A stretch of 38,124 nucleotides of DNA, taken from NCBI GenBank assembly GCA_947426265.1, contig CANEDJ010000010.1, positions 1-38,124 on the forward strand. Direction: 5' to 3'. The stretch is from MGBC102946 sp022793145. Its GTDB lineage: Bacteria; Bacillota_I; Bacilli_A; RF39; UBA660. Made by a program: the position numbers and the translations under genes. This document shows, piece by piece, positions 26,903 through 34,683 of this stretch; the stretch's first letter is position 1, and every line of letters begins with the position of its first letter. The notes under the pieces were generated by a model. The model did not search any database and had not been told where the DNA came from. It worked only from the letters and a program-made list of their open reading frames with translations.

Positions 26903-26990
26903 CTCATCACCTAAAGCATTATATGTTCTGTTTCTTTTTTTATGAATAATAATTCTATCGTTGTACATATTAAAAATGGTGATTAAAAGT

Positions 26991-27152
26991 ATGAAAAGTC
27001 AAGCAATTCATTGTTCTGTTCACAATTGTGATTTTTGTAATGAACAAGAAAATCATTGTGAATTAGAAGAAATTAAAGTATGTAATTGTTCTAAAACGGA
27101 TGATAAAGAAGCAACCATGTGCGACAGTTTCAAAGAAAAAGAAAGCAGATAA
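26991..27152 (+). CDS. DUF1540 Cys-rich small protein
   Basis: A 53-aa protein with seven Cys in the DUF1540 pattern: HCSVHNCDFC, then CELEEIKVCNC, then TMCDSF. Such proteins are thought to bind a metal, but the role is unknown. I chose the ATG at 26991 because GGTGAT lies about 8 nt upstream; the frame open from 26961 has no site. It is divergent from the iron-sulfur activase operon, and its stop codon lies inside its own terminator. It is one of only two plus-strand genes in the window. Confidence 0.88.
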   Translation: MKSQAIHCSVHNCDFCNEQENHCELEEIKVCNCSKTDDKEATMCDSFKEKESR

Positions 27153-27170
27153 CTCCTTATCTGTTTTTTT
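27146..27170 (+). terminator. Terminator of the DUF1540 gene
   Basis: A 7-bp stem (CAGATAA/TTATCTG), a 4-nt loop and seven T, overlapping the stop codon. Confidence 0.9.
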
Positions 27171-27179
27171 CATAAATCA

Positions 27180-27208
27180 TAGTCAAAATATTCAGTTTAT
27201 GATATAAT
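27180..27208 (+). promoter_or_regulatory. Promoter of the femAB gene
   Basis: TAGTCA, a 17-nt spacer and an extended -10 (TGATATAAT) on the plus strand, about 26 nt before the start codon. Confidence 0.6.
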
Positions 27209-27233
27209 ATCTCTGAAATGGAGAGATATGCAT

Positions 27234-28487
27234 ATGATGAAAATGAAACAATTAACACCAGCAGAATTTGAAGATTTTACAAATACGTTTAATGTCCATT
27301 CTTTGTATCAAACGGTAGAATATGCTGATGTTATGGCACGTCAGGGTCTCGGAACCTTATTTGTAGGAATGATGGATGGTAGTCACATAGTTGCTGCTTC
27401 TTTGATTTTAATTGAAAAAAGTGATGGTTTCAATTATGCTTATGCTCCTAGAGGATTTTTAATCAATTACAACAATTATGATTTGTTAAAAAAATTTACG
27501 TCTCTTTTAAAGAAATTTTTGGGAAAACGAGATATCATTGCAGTAAAATTAAATCCACTCATTATTAAGGATGTTCATGATAAATATAATCATTTAAAAG
27601 AAACCAATGATTATTTTGGAAAAGTTTATAACGATTTAAAAAGACTTGGCTATTATCACTTAGGATATAATCATTTTTTTGAAGCGTTTAAACCAAGATT
27701 TGAAGCAATTTTAAGTTTGGATTCTCCATATTTCCAATTGTTTAATGGAATGAGTAAAGGGTATCGAACTAAAATTAGAAGTGCTGAAAAAAATGGGATG
27801 AAAGTTCATAAAGGAAACATCAATAATTTAGATTTCTTATATCTACAAACAAAAGAAAAATATCCAAGGGACTTAAAGTTTTTTCAAGATATTTACCAAG
27901 TATTTGGAACTACAAACAAAGTAGAGTTCTATTATGCAAAACTAGATACCACTTACTTTCTTACAAAAACTCAAGAAGCTTATGCATTGGCTGAACAGAA
28001 AAGTGCTGATGTTAATCAACAAGTTCTTTCTAACTTAGGTGAAAATAATGCTCGATTAGTTGATTTTAAAATCGTTTGTGACAATCAAACTAATTTTTAT
28101 AAAAATGAACTTATCACAGCCACTAATTTACTTCGTGATTTTCCTACTGGAGCAATACTTGCTTCTGTTATGATTGTTAAAAATAAAGATGAAGTTTTCT
28201 TATTTATGGATGGATTTGATCCTAATTATAAACATTTTAATGCAAAGCATTTGTTACTTTGGAAACTAATTGAAAAATTTTCTAATGAAGGCTTTAAAAA
28301 ATTCAATTTAGGTGGAGTTACAAATCCAATTTTAGAAAATAATCCTTATAAAGGATTAAATGATTTTAAAAGAAATTTTGGTGCTGATATTTATGAATAT
28401 GTTGGGGATTTAGAACTCATTACAAACAAAGCACTTTACTTTATGTATAGAAACGCAGCTCCAATTAGAAACTTATTAAAACGATAA
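27234..28487 (+). CDS. FemAB family peptidyltransferase (peptidoglycan interpeptide bridge)
   Basis: FemA/FemB/MurM-type enzyme that transfers amino acids from aminoacyl-tRNA to the peptidoglycan stem peptide, building the interpeptide bridge in the cytoplasm. Seen: two GNAT-like halves, with FNYAYAPRGFLINY (about 65-78) in the first and GYRTKIRSAEKNGMKV (about 178-193) opening the second. A helical arm follows about 240-280 (EAYALAEQKSADVNQQ). The end carries FLFMDGFDP, LLLWKLIEKFSNEG and NLGGVTNP...GLNDFKRNFG, all typical of the family. The second ATG (27234) is 8 nt from the GGAGAG site and is preferred to the one at 27228. It is monocistronic and points to a cell wall with bridged peptides. 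Confidence 0.93.
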   Translation: MMKMKQLTPAEFEDFTNTFNVHSLYQTVEYADVMARQGLGTLFVGMMDGSHIVAASLILIEKSDGFNYAYAPRGFLINYNNYDLLKKFTSLLKKFLGKRDIIAVKLNPLIIKDVHDKYNHLKETNDYFGKVYNDLKRLGYYHLGYNHFFEAFKPRFEAILSLDSPYFQLFNGMSKGYRTKIRSAEKNGMKVHKGNINNLDFLYLQTKEKYPRDLKFFQDIYQVFGTTNKVEFYYAKLDTTYFLTKTQEAYALAEQKSADVNQQVLSNLGENNARLVDFKIVCDNQTNFYKNELITATNLLRDFPTGAILASVMIVKNKDEVFLFMDGFDPNYKHFNAKHLLLWKLIEKFSNEGFKKFNLGGVTNPILENNPYKGLNDFKRNFGADIYEYVGDLELITNKALYFMYRNAAPIRNLLKR

Positions 28488-28508
28488 AAACAGTCTTAGA
28501 CTGTTTTT
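28486..28508. terminator. Bidirectional terminator between femAB and the HD gene
   Basis: A 10-bp stem (AAAAACAGTC/GACTGTTTTT) with a 3-nt loop and T runs on both strands, placed exactly between two converging genes. Confidence 0.9.
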
Positions 28509-29467
28509 TATTTCCACATTTTTTTCGTTTTTTCAACGGCTTCTTTTCTTTGCTCTTCCTTGATAATCGGATCACTTAATTCAATTATATTTTTGACTAA
28601 TAAAGTAGCATATAAATAACTTTCATAAATGAGTGGATCTGGATTATGAAGTCCTTCTACAGCTCTTTCATATGCTAGCTTCAGATAGTCCTGTTCCAAC
28701 AAAACTTCTAATGTTGATCGTAGTTGAGCTTTTTGAGGTAGTAATCCATACCTTAATACAACGCCAGAATTTACACTCCAAATATTTCTTTTTTTAAAGT
28801 CAGCTATCATAATAGGAAGATTATTTGTAAATTGTTCCCATGCTTCTTTGGTTATAAAGTCCTCTTCTTTTTCTGATATGATTGGACTCCAATCACGATT
28901 TACAATATTTTGTAACAATTCAAAATTATCTGCTTCTACAACTAGTTTTATTTTTGCTGCAACTAAATAATTTTTTAATTGCTCTCTTTTACTTATTTCA
29001 TCTATACTATATTCGTTAAAAATAGGGGGCAAATTAGATAAATCTAAAGCATATCTAGGATCATATATTTCAGTATGATTTCCAACAACAGATTTCAAAA
29101 TTGAAATATAATCTCCTAATACAAAATGTTCTAATAATTCATTTTGCAATAAAATTTCTCCAAGTCTTCCATGATCCCTAATTCCATACTTTTCTTCTAA
29201 TTCAGCATCTTTTAAATTTCCAGTTAACAAATATTGAACAAATCTTCCAATATCATGAAATAAACCATCTACTGCTGCTGTTTCTTCATAGCTTTCATGA
29301 AATAAACCTGATTTAGATGTTATTCTAGGTACAGCTTCTGACATAGAAATACCATGCTTTATTTTTAATTTCACACTATTATCAGCTTTTCCATACATTT
29401 CTTCTATGTTTCCAAGTTGTATTTTGCCATATTCAGTATAAAGTGTTCTTAATTTCTGTATTTCCAT
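28508..29467 (-). CDS. HD domain phosphohydrolase
   Basis: A 319-aa soluble protein with a classical HD metal-dependent phosphohydrolase site: His38 (KHGISMS), the His71-Asp72 pair in GLFHDIGRF, His99 in RDHGRLG and His131 in VGNHTE. HD proteins cleave phosphate esters of nucleotides or cyclic dinucleotides. The HD domain spans about 35-195 and a helical C-terminal domain of unknown role follows. There is no GYP motif, so it is not an HD-GYP c-di-GMP phosphodiesterase. The substrate cannot be assigned. An AGGGGG site precedes the ATG. It lies after the tuf terminator and converges with femAB. Confidence 0.88.
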   Translation of the reverse strand: MEIQKLRTLYTEYGKIQLGNIEEMYGKADNSVKLKIKHGISMSEAVPRITSKSGLFHESYEETAAVDGLFHDIGRFVQYLLTGNLKDAELEEKYGIRDHGRLGEILLQNELLEHFVLGDYISILKSVVGNHTEIYDPRYALDLSNLPPIFNEYSIDEISKREQLKNYLVAAKIKLVVEADNFELLQNIVNRDWSPIISEKEEDFITKEAWEQFTNNLPIMIADFKKRNIWSVNSGVVLRYGLLPQKAQLRSTLEVLLEQDYLKLAYERAVEGLHNPDPLIYESYLYATLLVKNIIELSDPIIKEEQRKEAVEKTKKMWK

Positions 29468-29502
29468 AAAATCCCCCTTGTTATATTATTATATTACTTT
29501 AG

Positions 29503-29528
29503 AAAAAAAAAACCAGAAATATTTCTGG
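29503..29528 (-). terminator. Terminator of the str operon
   Basis: A perfect palindromic stem (CCAGAAAT/ATTTCTGG, 29513-29528) is followed by ten T on the minus strand, just after the tuf stop codon. Confidence 0.9.
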
Positions 29529-29535
29529 CTCTTTA

Positions 29536-30720
29536 TTATTCAACGATTTCTGAAACGTTTCCTGCTCCAACAGTTCTTCCACCTTCACGAATTGAGAACT
29601 TAGTTCCGTTTTCAATAGCGATTGGGTGAATTAATTCTACTGTCATTTCAACGTTATCTCCAGGCATAACCATTTCAACACCTTCTGGTAATTCAATAGT
29701 TCCTGTTACGTCAGTTGTACGGAAGTAGAATTGTGGACGATAGTTACTGAAGAATGGAGTATGTCTTCCACCTTCTTCTTTGCTAAGTACATAAACTGTA
29801 GCTTTGAATTTTTTATGTGGAGTAACTGATGCTGGTTTTGCTAATACTTGACCACGCTCTACATCCTCACGAGAAATACCACGTAATAATACTCCAGCAT
29901 TATCTCCTGCTTCAGCATAGTCTAATTGTTTACGGAACATTTCAATTCCTGTAACAACAGATTTTTTAGTATCTTTAATACCAACGATTTCGATTTCATC
30001 GTTAAGTTTTAATTGTCCTCTTTCAACACGTCCTGTAACAACAGTTCCACGTCCTGTAATTGTAAATACATCTTCGATTGGCATTAAGAATGGTTTTTCT
30101 GTATCTCTTGCTGGAGTTTCAATATAACTATCTACAGCAGCCATTAATTCATCAATCTTAGCAGCCCATGTAGCATCTCCTTCAAGAGCTTTTAATGCAG
30201 AACCACGAATGATTGGAGTGTTATCTCCATCGTATCCATATTCACTTAATAATTCACGAATTTCCATTTCAACAAGGTCTAATAATTCAGCGTCATCAAC
30301 CATGTCACATTTGTTCATGAATACAACCATACGAGGTACACCAACTTGACGTGATAATAAAATGTGTTCACGTGTTTGTGCCATTGGTCCATCAGTTGCA
30401 GCAATAACTAAGATTGCTCCATCCATTTGAGCTGCACCAGTAATCATGTTTTTTACATAGTCAGCATGTCCTGGACAGTCAACGTGTGCATAGTGTCTTG
30501 TTTCAGTACTATATTCAATATGTGAAGTATTGATTGTAATACCACGTTCTCTTTCTTCAGGTGCTTTATCAATATTGTTAAAATCAACTTTTTCGTTACC
30601 ATTTTTTCCAGCTAAATGAGATGAAATAGCTGCTGTTAAAGTTGTTTTACCATGATCTACGTGTCCAATTGTACCAATGTTAACATGTGGTTTTGAACGA
30701 TCATATTTTTGTTTTGCCAT
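29536..30720 (-). CDS. tuf: Elongation factor Tu
   Basis: GTPase that delivers aminoacyl-tRNA to the ribosome. Seen: GHVDHGKT (19-26), DCPGHADY, NKCD and SALK in the G domain (about 1-200), followed by two beta-barrel domains with the RTVGAG end typical of EF-Tu. The 394-aa length is normal. It is the last gene of the str operon, 71 nt after fusA, with an AGGAGG site and a possible promoter of its own in the gap. Codon use is more conserved than in its neighbours, as expected for a highly expressed gene. Confidence 0.99.
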   Translation of the reverse strand: MAKQKYDRSKPHVNIGTIGHVDHGKTTLTAAISSHLAGKNGNEKVDFNNIDKAPEERERGITINTSHIEYSTETRHYAHVDCPGHADYVKNMITGAAQMDGAILVIAATDGPMAQTREHILLSRQVGVPRMVVFMNKCDMVDDAELLDLVEMEIRELLSEYGYDGDNTPIIRGSALKALEGDATWAAKIDELMAAVDSYIETPARDTEKPFLMPIEDVFTITGRGTVVTGRVERGQLKLNDEIEIVGIKDTKKSVVTGIEMFRKQLDYAEAGDNAGVLLRGISREDVERGQVLAKPASVTPHKKFKATVYVLSKEEGGRHTPFFSNYRPQFYFRTTDVTGTIELPEGVEMVMPGDNVEMTVELIHPIAIENGTKFSIREGGRTVGAGNVSEIVE

Positions 30721-30752
30721 AAATTTCCTCCTTATAATTAATTACATAATAT

Positions 30753-30781
30753 ATTTTATATCAACTAAAGAAAAATAGCAA
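30753..30781 (-). promoter_or_regulatory. Possible internal promoter for tuf
   Basis: TTGCTA, a 17-nt spacer and TAAAAT on the minus strand in the fusA-tuf gap. It would add tuf transcription to read-through from the str promoter. Confidence 0.4.
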
Positions 30782-30791
30782 GTATTTTCCC

Positions 30792-32864
30792 TTAGTTTCC
30801 ACCATTTTTCTTGATGATATCATCAGAAATATTTCTTGGTACTTCTTCATAATGATCAAATACCATAGTAAAGTTTCCACGTCCTTGTGTGTTTGATCTT
30901 AAAGATGTTGCATATCCAAACATTTCTGAAAGTGGTACCATTGCATCAATTGCAAGTGCATTTCCTCTTGATTCTTGACCAAGTGGACGTCCACGACGAG
31001 ATGTAATATCTCCCATTACATTTCCTAGATATTCATCTGGAACAATTACTTGAACTTTCATAATTGGTTCTAGTAAAATTGGTTTACATTTATTTTTAGC
31101 TTCTTTTAAAGCCATAGAAGCAGCGATTTTAAATGCCATTTCTGATGAGTCTACATCATGATAAGAACCATCAAATAAAGTTGCTTTCACATCTACCATT
31201 GGATAACCTGCTAAAACACCAGTTTTCATAGCATCTTGTAAACCTTTATCAGTAACTGGAATATATTCACGAGGAACAACTCCACCTACTACTGCATCTA
31301 CGAATTCATAACCTTTATCTGGATTTGGTTCAAACTTGATCCATACATGCCCATATTGTCCACGTCCTCCAGATTGTTTAATGTATTTTCCTTCACATTC
31401 ACCCATTTGAGTTAATGTTTCACGGTAAGATACTTGTGGTTTACCAATATTCGCTTCTACATTAAATTCTCTTTTCATACGGTCAACAATGATATCTAGG
31501 TGAAGTTCTCCCATACCAGCAATAATGGTTTGACCTGTTTCATGGTTTGTACTAGCTTTAAAGGTTGGATCTTCTTCAGATAATTTTTGTAAAGCGGTTG
31601 CCATTTTATCTTGATCTGCTTTTGATTTTGGTTCCACAGCAAGTTCAATAACTGGTTCTGGGAATTCCATTGATTCCAAAATACATGCTTTCTTTTCATC
31701 ACATAATGTATCTCCAGTAGTTGTATTTTTAAGTCCTACTGCTGCTGCGATATCTCCTGTATATACATCTGTAATTTCAGTACGATTATTAGCATGCATC
31801 TGTAAGATACGGCCAATTCTTTCCTTTGAGTTCTTTGTTGCATTAAGTACATAAGAACCACTGCTCAAGTGTCCTGAGTATACGCGGAAGAATGTTAATT
31901 TACCAACAAATGGATCAGTCATTACTTTGAATGCCAACGCACTAAATGGTTCATTATCACTTGGATGTCTTTCAATGTCATTACCATCCATATCGACACC
32001 TTTAATTGCTTCAATGTCAAGTGGAGATGGTAAGTAATCTACAACCGCATCTAGTAATAATTTTACTCCAATATTTCCTAAAGCTGTTCCACACAATACT
32101 GGGAAAAATTCAACTGCCAAAGTTCCTTTACGGATTGCACGTTTGATTAAATCAATACTGATTTCTTCTCCCTCAAGATATTTATTCATAAGTTCATCAT
32201 CGAACTCAGCAACAGCTTCTATTAAGTCATTACGTTTTTCTTCTACTAAATCAACCATATCTGCTGGAATATCAATGATTGTTGGTTCCTCTTCTTGTTT
32301 CCCATCATAATGATAAGCAGTACGAGTTAATAAATCAACAATTCCATTGAATTCATTTTCTGCTCCAATTGGCCATTCAATAGGTTTTGCATTAACACCT
32401 AATCTACTTTTGATAGTTCCTAAACTATATTCAAAGCTTGCTCCCATTTTATCCATTTTATTACAGAAAATCATACGAGGTACTTTGAACTCAGTAGCTT
32501 GGCGCCATACAGTTTCAGTTTGTGGTTCAACACCAGCTTGTGAATCTAGAAGAGCTACTGCACCATCTAAAACACGAAGTGATCTTGATACTTCAACTGT
32601 AAAATCCACGTGTCCTGGAGTATCGATAATATTAAATCTATGATCTTTCCAGAAAGCAGTAGTGGCAGCCGAAGTAATTGTAATTCCACGTTCTTGTTCT
32701 TGCTCCATCCAATCCATTTGGGCTGCTCCATCATGAGTTTCCCCAATTTTATGGATTTTACCAGTGTGGAATAATACACGTTCTGTACAGGTTGTTTTTC
32801 CAGCATCGATATGTGCCATGATACCTATATTACGTGTGTTTTCTAAACTATAGTCACGAGCCAT
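30792..32864 (-). CDS. fusA: Elongation factor G
   Basis: GTPase that drives translocation of tRNA and mRNA on the ribosome and helps ribosome recycling. Seen: AHIDAGKT (17-24), the switch RGITITSAAT, DTPGHVDFT and NKMDK in the G domain, then domains II-V including SGGRGQYGHV of domain IV and SRRGRPLGQ near the end. The 690-aa length is normal. It lies 27 nt after rpsG with an AAGGAAA site, in the usual str order. Confidence 0.99.
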   Translation of the reverse strand: MARDYSLENTRNIGIMAHIDAGKTTCTERVLFHTGKIHKIGETHDGAAQMDWMEQEQERGITITSAATTAFWKDHRFNIIDTPGHVDFTVEVSRSLRVLDGAVALLDSQAGVEPQTETVWRQATEFKVPRMIFCNKMDKMGASFEYSLGTIKSRLGVNAKPIEWPIGAENEFNGIVDLLTRTAYHYDGKQEEEPTIIDIPADMVDLVEEKRNDLIEAVAEFDDELMNKYLEGEEISIDLIKRAIRKGTLAVEFFPVLCGTALGNIGVKLLLDAVVDYLPSPLDIEAIKGVDMDGNDIERHPSDNEPFSALAFKVMTDPFVGKLTFFRVYSGHLSSGSYVLNATKNSKERIGRILQMHANNRTEITDVYTGDIAAAVGLKNTTTGDTLCDEKKACILESMEFPEPVIELAVEPKSKADQDKMATALQKLSEEDPTFKASTNHETGQTIIAGMGELHLDIIVDRMKREFNVEANIGKPQVSYRETLTQMGECEGKYIKQSGGRGQYGHVWIKFEPNPDKGYEFVDAVVGGVVPREYIPVTDKGLQDAMKTGVLAGYPMVDVKATLFDGSYHDVDSSEMAFKIAASMALKEAKNKCKPILLEPIMKVQVIVPDEYLGNVMGDITSRRGRPLGQESRGNALAIDAMVPLSEMFGYATSLRSNTQGRGNFTMVFDHYEEVPRNISDDIIKKNGGN

Positions 32865-32891
32865 ACTCTTGTTTTCCTTTCTTAATTGTTA

Positions 32892-33359
32892 TTACCAACG
32901 GTAATGTGCAAATGCTTTATTTGCTTCTGCCATACGATGAGTATCTTCACGTTTTTTAACAGCAGCTCCTACACCGTTTGATGCATCGATGATTTCGTTT
33001 GCTAAATTTTCAGCCATAGAATGACCTCCACGTAATCTAGCATATCCGATTAACCAACGCATTGCTAATGCTCTTGCTCTATCTGGTTTTACTTCAATTG
33101 GCACTTGATAGTTAGCTCCACCTACACGGCGACTTTTTACTTCTAGTGCTGGTTGAATATTTTCCATTGCTTTATTAAAGACTTCTAATGGTTCTTCTCC
33201 AGTTTTTTCTTTTACAATATCAAATGATTTATATAAGATTTTTTGAGCAGTACCTTTTTTTCCATCTACCATAATTGTATTAATTAATTTTGTTACTAAT
33301 TTTGAATTATATAGTGGATCTGGTAGAACGTCTCTTTTAACAGCACGTCTTTTACGCAT
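32892..33359 (-). CDS. rpsG: 30S ribosomal protein S7
   Basis: Primary 16S rRNA-binding protein that organises the head of the small subunit, at the tRNA exit site. The 155-aa protein shows MRKRRAVKRDVLPDP, INTIMVDGKKGTAQ, VGGANYQVPIEV and the C-terminal AHYRW. It has an AGGAGG site and lies 36 nt after rpsL. In E. coli S7 represses the str operon by binding between rpsL and rpsG. Here that gap is only 36 nt, leaving little room for such a site. Confidence 0.99.
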   Translation of the reverse strand: MRKRRAVKRDVLPDPLYNSKLVTKLINTIMVDGKKGTAQKILYKSFDIVKEKTGEEPLEVFNKAMENIQPALEVKSRRVGGANYQVPIEVKPDRARALAMRWLIGYARLRGGHSMAENLANEIIDASNGVGAAVKKREDTHRMAEANKAFAHYRW

Positions 33360-33395
33360 ATAAATCCTCCTCTCCTATTTTGTTACATTTTTAAA

Positions 33396-33812
33396 TTATT
33401 TATTCTTTGGTTTTTTAGCACCATATTTAGAACGACCTTGACGACGTTTTTCAACTCCAGCTGTATCCATAGTACCACGAATTACATGATAACGAACACC
33501 GATTAAGTCTTTAACACGTCCACCACGAACTAATACAACGCTATGTTCTTGTAAGTTATGTCCTTCTCCTGGGATATAAGCATCGATTTCACGACCGTTA
33601 CTTAATCTAACACGAGCATATTTACGAAGAGCTGAGTTTGGTTTCTTTGGAGTTTTTGTACCAACACGAGTACAAACACCACGTTTTTGAGGAGAGTTTT
33701 GATTTGTTTGTTTTTTCTCCTTGCTGTTATATCCAATCCCTAATACAGGTGATTTACTTTTTCTTGTTTTTTCACTTCTTCTCTTGCGAACTAATTGATT
33801 AATTGTAGGCAT
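33396..33812 (-). CDS. rpsL: 30S ribosomal protein S12
   Basis: Decoding-centre protein of the small subunit. The ATG at 33812 (MPTINQLVRK) has an AAGGAGG site and gives the normal 138 aa; the ORF open to 33854 only adds leader sequence. Conserved segments include GVCTRV, TPKKPNSALRK and GEGHNLQEHSVV. Lys56 and Lys101 (E. coli Lys42 and Lys87) are present. The usual KDLPGVRYH loop reads KDLIGVRYH, so the residue at the E. coli Pro90 position is Ile104. Substitutions at this Pro are known to alter the response to streptomycin. It is the first gene of the str operon, under a strong promoter with a structured leader. Confidence 0.99.
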   Translation of the reverse strand: MPTINQLVRKRRSEKTRKSKSPVLGIGYNSKEKKQTNQNSPQKRGVCTRVGTKTPKKPNSALRKYARVRLSNGREIDAYIPGEGHNLQEHSVVLVRGGRVKDLIGVRYHVIRGTMDTAGVEKRRQGRSKYGAKKPKNK

Positions 33813-33861
33813 AGTTTCATCCTCCTTTCCTTTCCACACATCCAGGTGTTTCAAAATTATG

Positions 33862-33898
33862 TTTAATTAAAGATTTACCGAAGTAAACCTTAATTAAA
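33862..33898 (-). promoter_or_regulatory. cUUCGg-capped hairpin at the 5' end of the str mRNA
   Basis: On the minus strand an 11-bp stem, a bulged U and a 5-bp stem are closed by C-UUCG-G, one of the most stable RNA tetraloops. It begins within a few nt of the predicted transcription start. No T run follows, so it is not a terminator. It could protect the mRNA 5' end or be a regulatory site. Confidence 0.7.
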
Positions 33899-33908
33899 AC
33901 GTACTATT

Positions 33909-33938
33909 ACTATAGCACTTTTATGCTTATTTTGTCAA
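33909..33938 (-). promoter_or_regulatory. Promoter of the str operon
   Basis: A perfect TTGACA, an 18-nt spacer and TATAGT on the minus strand, about 95 nt upstream of the rpsL start. Confidence 0.75.
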
Positions 33939-33989
33939 TAAAATTCATAATTATTTTTTAGAAATAGACAAAACTAAATTTTGAACTGT

Positions 33990-34679
33990 TTATAACAACA
34001 ATTCTTTTACAATTTTATCCTTTAATAAATTGATAGAAAATGTCCTACTTCCTACATGGTTAATACGCACCACTATTAGATAAATTTTCTTATCATCTAT
34101 TAAAATATATCTATCATGAAACATATCATCATAAACAATTTCTATGATATTGTTCTTGATATTTTTTGATATCCAATTCTTTTAGTAAACCTTTTTGTTT
34201 TACTATTAATATCTACTTTTGTTTTTAGCTTTGAAATCATATCTAGTACTATTTTGTCTATATACCTATCAATTAGTCATTAATTCTTGTTTTGCATAAT
34301 CATCATATCGAATAGCTTTGAATAGGCACTATATATTTGTCCATTAAAGTAGATTTCATTTACGTTTTTTTCTTCTAGTTTTGAAAATGATGCTTGTAAT
34401 ATCTTAATATCCTCTGTATTTTTCATTACTTGATTATTGATATATTCTTGTTCTATTAAATTATTTCCTATATACTTTCATAATTTTACAAATGCATCCA
34501 TAGTTTCTATACTTATTTCTGCTGTTATCTTCGTTCTAAGTATTGTAGTAAGGCTCCCCTTCTTCTGTAAAAACGTACTGGGAATCGTTCTTTATTCCTT
34601 TTAACTGCTTGATTAATTGTTTTAGTTCCATTCTAACATCCATATAACTTTGTCAAATCTCTTGTAGTTACCAAATGAC
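33990..34679 (-). pseudogene. Decayed ORF6N-domain gene (C-terminal part)
   Basis: Translating the minus strand piecewise recovers an ORF6N-type protein broken by stops and frameshifts. In order: TTRDLTKLYGC, a stop, NGTKTINQAVKRNKERFP, a frameshift to YVFTEEGE, LRTKITAEISIETMDAFVKL, a stop, KYIGNNLIEQEYINNQVM, EIYFNGQIYSAYSKLFD, a break, RYIDKIVLDMISKLK, ELDIKKYQEQY, a break, MFHDRYILIDDKKIY and INHVGSRTFSINLLKDKIV. The HDRYxLID segment near the end is typical of the C-terminal domain paired with ORF6N in Bacillota. ORF6N is a phage-type DNA-binding domain. The N terminus appears to lie at 35895, on the other side of the DUF1016 gene. No start or ribosome binding site is left here. Confidence 0.85.
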
Positions 34680-34683
34680 ATTA
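34667..34683. repeat. Left copy of an imperfect direct repeat flanking the DUF1016 gene
   Basis: GTTACCAAATGACATTA resembles GTTACCATATTGCCATTA at 35780-35797 in the same orientation (about 14 of 18 positions with one gap). It includes the stop codon of the DUF1016 gene. It could be a trace of insertion or duplication, or chance in AT-rich DNA. Confidence 0.4.

Noticed and set aside
26903..26930. Minus-strand TATAAT upstream of the DUF2229 gene as its promoter
   Set aside because: The start site would fall inside the ribosome binding site of the chosen start, and the -35 is weak.
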